From: Escarpia spicata
Lineage: Eukaryota; Annelida; Polychaeta; Sabellida; Siboglinidae
NCBI GenBank assembly: GCA_963995525.1
Contig: OZ023205.1
Coordinates: forward strand, 40,663,379 to 40,727,378
Reading direction: 5' to 3'
DNA: 64,000 nucleotides
Part shown: positions 61,897 through 64,000 of the stretch, in pieces
Numbering within the stretch: position 1 is the stretch's first letter
Layout: every line of letters begins with the position of its first letter
The notes under the pieces: generated by a model
The model's input: only the letters and a program-made list of their open reading frames with translations
What the model was told of the DNA's origin: nothing
Database searches by the model: none
Made by a program: the position numbers and the translations under genes

Positions 61897-62035
61897 TGCG
61901 GCCGGTGGTGAGCTCTTCAGACACATGATACTGGAGGACAGATTCGAGGAGAAAGACGTCATTCGGCTGATGAGGCAGATTCTCGATGGACTCATCTTTC
62001 TGCATGATCGAAGCATTGTTCACCTAGACATCAAG
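61897..62035 (+). CDS. STK17: STK17 kinase exon 3 (hinge to catalytic loop start)
   Basis: With TA of exon 2 the exon reads YAAGGELFRHMILEDRFEEK, then DVIRLMRQILDGLIFLHDRS and IVHLDIK. It runs from the hinge through the D and E helices to the catalytic loop, where HLDIK replaces the usual HRDLK, as is normal in DAPK-family kinases (HLDLK). It is 139 nt and ends in phase 0 before GTAAGG. The next exon should begin with PQN and carry the DFG; it is beyond the window. The visible protein totals about 214 residues. Confidence 0.96.
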
Positions 62036-64000
62036 GTAAGGAGCGCCGTATGTGTCTGTAGATATCCTTGTATGTGCTACTGCAAGGTACACACTGGTCT
62101 GTATGTTAAGATGCAACATGATTGTCTTCAGATACCGCAGAGACCTGACTTGTGTGTGTCTGTCTCTGCACTGGTGTGATCACTTCAGAATGAGCACTGC
62201 CTTGAACGGTGACATTTCAAAAAAGATCTGAACAATGGAGACTTTTAAAGACAGTAATGAACAGTCAGTTTGGAGCAGTCGTGACATTTGGTGAATGTCC
62301 CGATCAGTGACTTTTATGGACAGTTCTGAATGGTGACATTTGGTGATGATCGTGAATGAATTTGGGGATAATCTTGAACTGGAACTTTCAAGGACAGTCC
62401 TGTGATATTTGAGGAATTTTCTGAGTGGTTGCACAGTTCTGAATTGTCAGATATGCACAGATCAGTTACATAACACTAAGAGTCTCCACAGAGACCAGAG
62501 GGTAGGGTAGCGGAAAGGGGAGGGGCTAGGGTGTACCAGTTACGTAAATGCAGCAGTCAGCCTGACAACTTTGTGGTGTGCCTATGAATAAACCAGAGCC
62601 TTACTTCTTTGCTACTGAATGCCTGGCAGGGAGGGATGGGTTGAAAGCGATACCCTCAGCCCTTTGAAGTCGCCCCCAAAATGCTAGCTTCCTTGCAGCA
62701 AGGATTCGACGGGTCACTGACACAGTCCTCCCAGCATATTCCCAGGATCGCTCCCAGCAGATGTCCCTCTGAATGAACAGGGTGAAATGACAAGCAAAAG
62801 AACCCCTCCATCAAAACCCCTCCCGCTGTGAAAGTGTGGGTCAAGTGATATAAGATAGCCCCAGTCGACTTTATGGCCCTTGTATATGAAATGGTGCATG
62901 TTTAGGTAATGGAATTCAGTGATTAGATGGCAATATACTTAGTCTGAACTGCATCAGCGCGACAGGCCCAGATTGCATGCGAAGTTGCCAGCGTAGGGTG
63001 CGCTAACTAAAGAATTGCTTTTTAAAGTGACCCTGATGAAGATTGACAGTTGCGTAGAGTTGAATTACGGCCTGCTTTCTGCACGTGTTGTTGGCAGTAA
63101 GCAGGCGGAATACTGCCATCGCCTCAATTCGTCTGCACCGGCTCTGATCATCCATCTGAAGCTTTTAATTCACTTTGATTTATGAAAGTGATAAACAGCA
63201 ATTATTTTCTTCCTCAGAACCGCGGGTCAGAGTAGTTTAAGTACAGTTAATATTGAGGACAATCGCAGATTAACGGGGACCAACATTATTAGTAAGGCCA
63301 ATTTGTGTGCAGTGCGAGCTGAGATTAAATAACAGTTGGAACTCAGGTGGCTAGGGTCATTAAGATGATGTTTTACTAAAACTACAAGTGCACTAACCTT
63401 CATGTTGTGGATGACCTAACTTTTTTCTGCCTTTTGTTATTTGTCATCAGTCAATCTCACGTAAAATTGAACAGAAATTGTCTGGGTTTTTCTGTAATAT
63501 TTTTCTGCCTTGTGATTTGTTTTGTAAATCCACATGGTGGTACGTAACATAACTGTATATTGTGGCAAATATATCTTTGAGATTTGAAATGGTAAATCAA
63601 TGAACACTTTTATATCAGACTACATAATATATGTGTTTGCATACTGACAAAATTAAGTTTTATGAAGAAAAAAAATTTGCCAACTATTGTTTGATGAGTG
63701 ACTGGCTTTACTTAAGGGGGGTACAACATGTTGGGGTGTAGGGTTACCAGGGTGCATCCACCAGAGGTAGACATGGACAGGGGGTGAACCAAACAAAGAA
63801 CCCCAGCTGAACCTACTAACCCTGCCCTGACTGAGGGTAACTGGTGGAGTTTGTTTACACACTGCTAGTGTATGGCCCAGTTTGTCCAGAGACAGCTGTC
63901 TTTGATTCTCACCCTGTCAGGGAAACTACAATCTGCTAGCCCCCAAGCTGTGCTTGTTAGACCACACTCTCACTGAGAGGTGGCACAACAACAACGTCTC
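62036..64000 (+). other. STK17 intron 3, start only
   Basis: No exon with the expected PQNILL or DFG motifs was found up to the end. The stretch 62190-62460 repeats GAACxGTGAC/TTGGTGA-like phrases loosely. The - strand frames at 62656-62899 have no splice or family support. Confidence 0.6.

Overview
This is eukaryotic, almost certainly animal, nuclear DNA. It is AT-rich and has long introns with GT-AG boundaries, dispersed transposon relics, many minisatellites and one tRNA gene. Three conserved animal genes can be traced exon by exon with matching intron phases. The proteins look like those of a bilaterian invertebrate, and a marine lophotrochozoan such as a mollusc would fit. The sequence alone does not fix the phylum.

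Region 1 (1-5.5 kb, + strand) holds the last three coding exons of WDR12, the ribosome-biogenesis WD40 protein of the PeBoW complex. Its introns carry a hAT-type element with a perfect 8-bp target duplication and a broken LINE reverse transcriptase. Region 2 (5.5-8 kb) is the convergent intergenic gap, with a foldback repeat and one copy of a two-copy dispersed repeat. Region 3 (about 8-24.1 kb, - strand) is a complete MSL1 gene: eight coding exons, 482 codons plus stop. MSL1 is the scaffold of the MSL H4K16 acetyltransferase complex. Its introns hold a 1.5-kb near-palindrome with tRNA-like arms, a piggyBac-like element, a TTAA element nested in a hAT element, a further hAT relic, Harbinger-like debris and a minisatellite.

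Region 4 (24.1-30.5 kb) is intergenic, with tRNA-Asn(GTT), simple repeats and one unrecognised possible exon. Region 5 (30.5 kb to the end, + strand) is the 5' part of a DRAK/STK17-type kinase of the death-associated protein kinase family. It has three coding exons, a 30,027-bp first intron and a third intron that runs off the window. Intron 1 is packed with at least ten minisatellites (unit lengths from 23 to 53 bp). The last one, ending exactly at exon 2, is an amplified copy of the gene's own 3' splice site plus the first codons of the exon. It forms a ladder of decoy acceptors, each followed within nine codons by a stop.

The three genes do not form a pathway. WDR12 serves ribosome assembly, MSL1 chromatin acetylation and STK17 signalling. 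The most unusual signals are the acceptor-derived ladder in STK17 and the large inverted repeat in MSL1 intron 7, whose two tRNA-like promoters point at each other.
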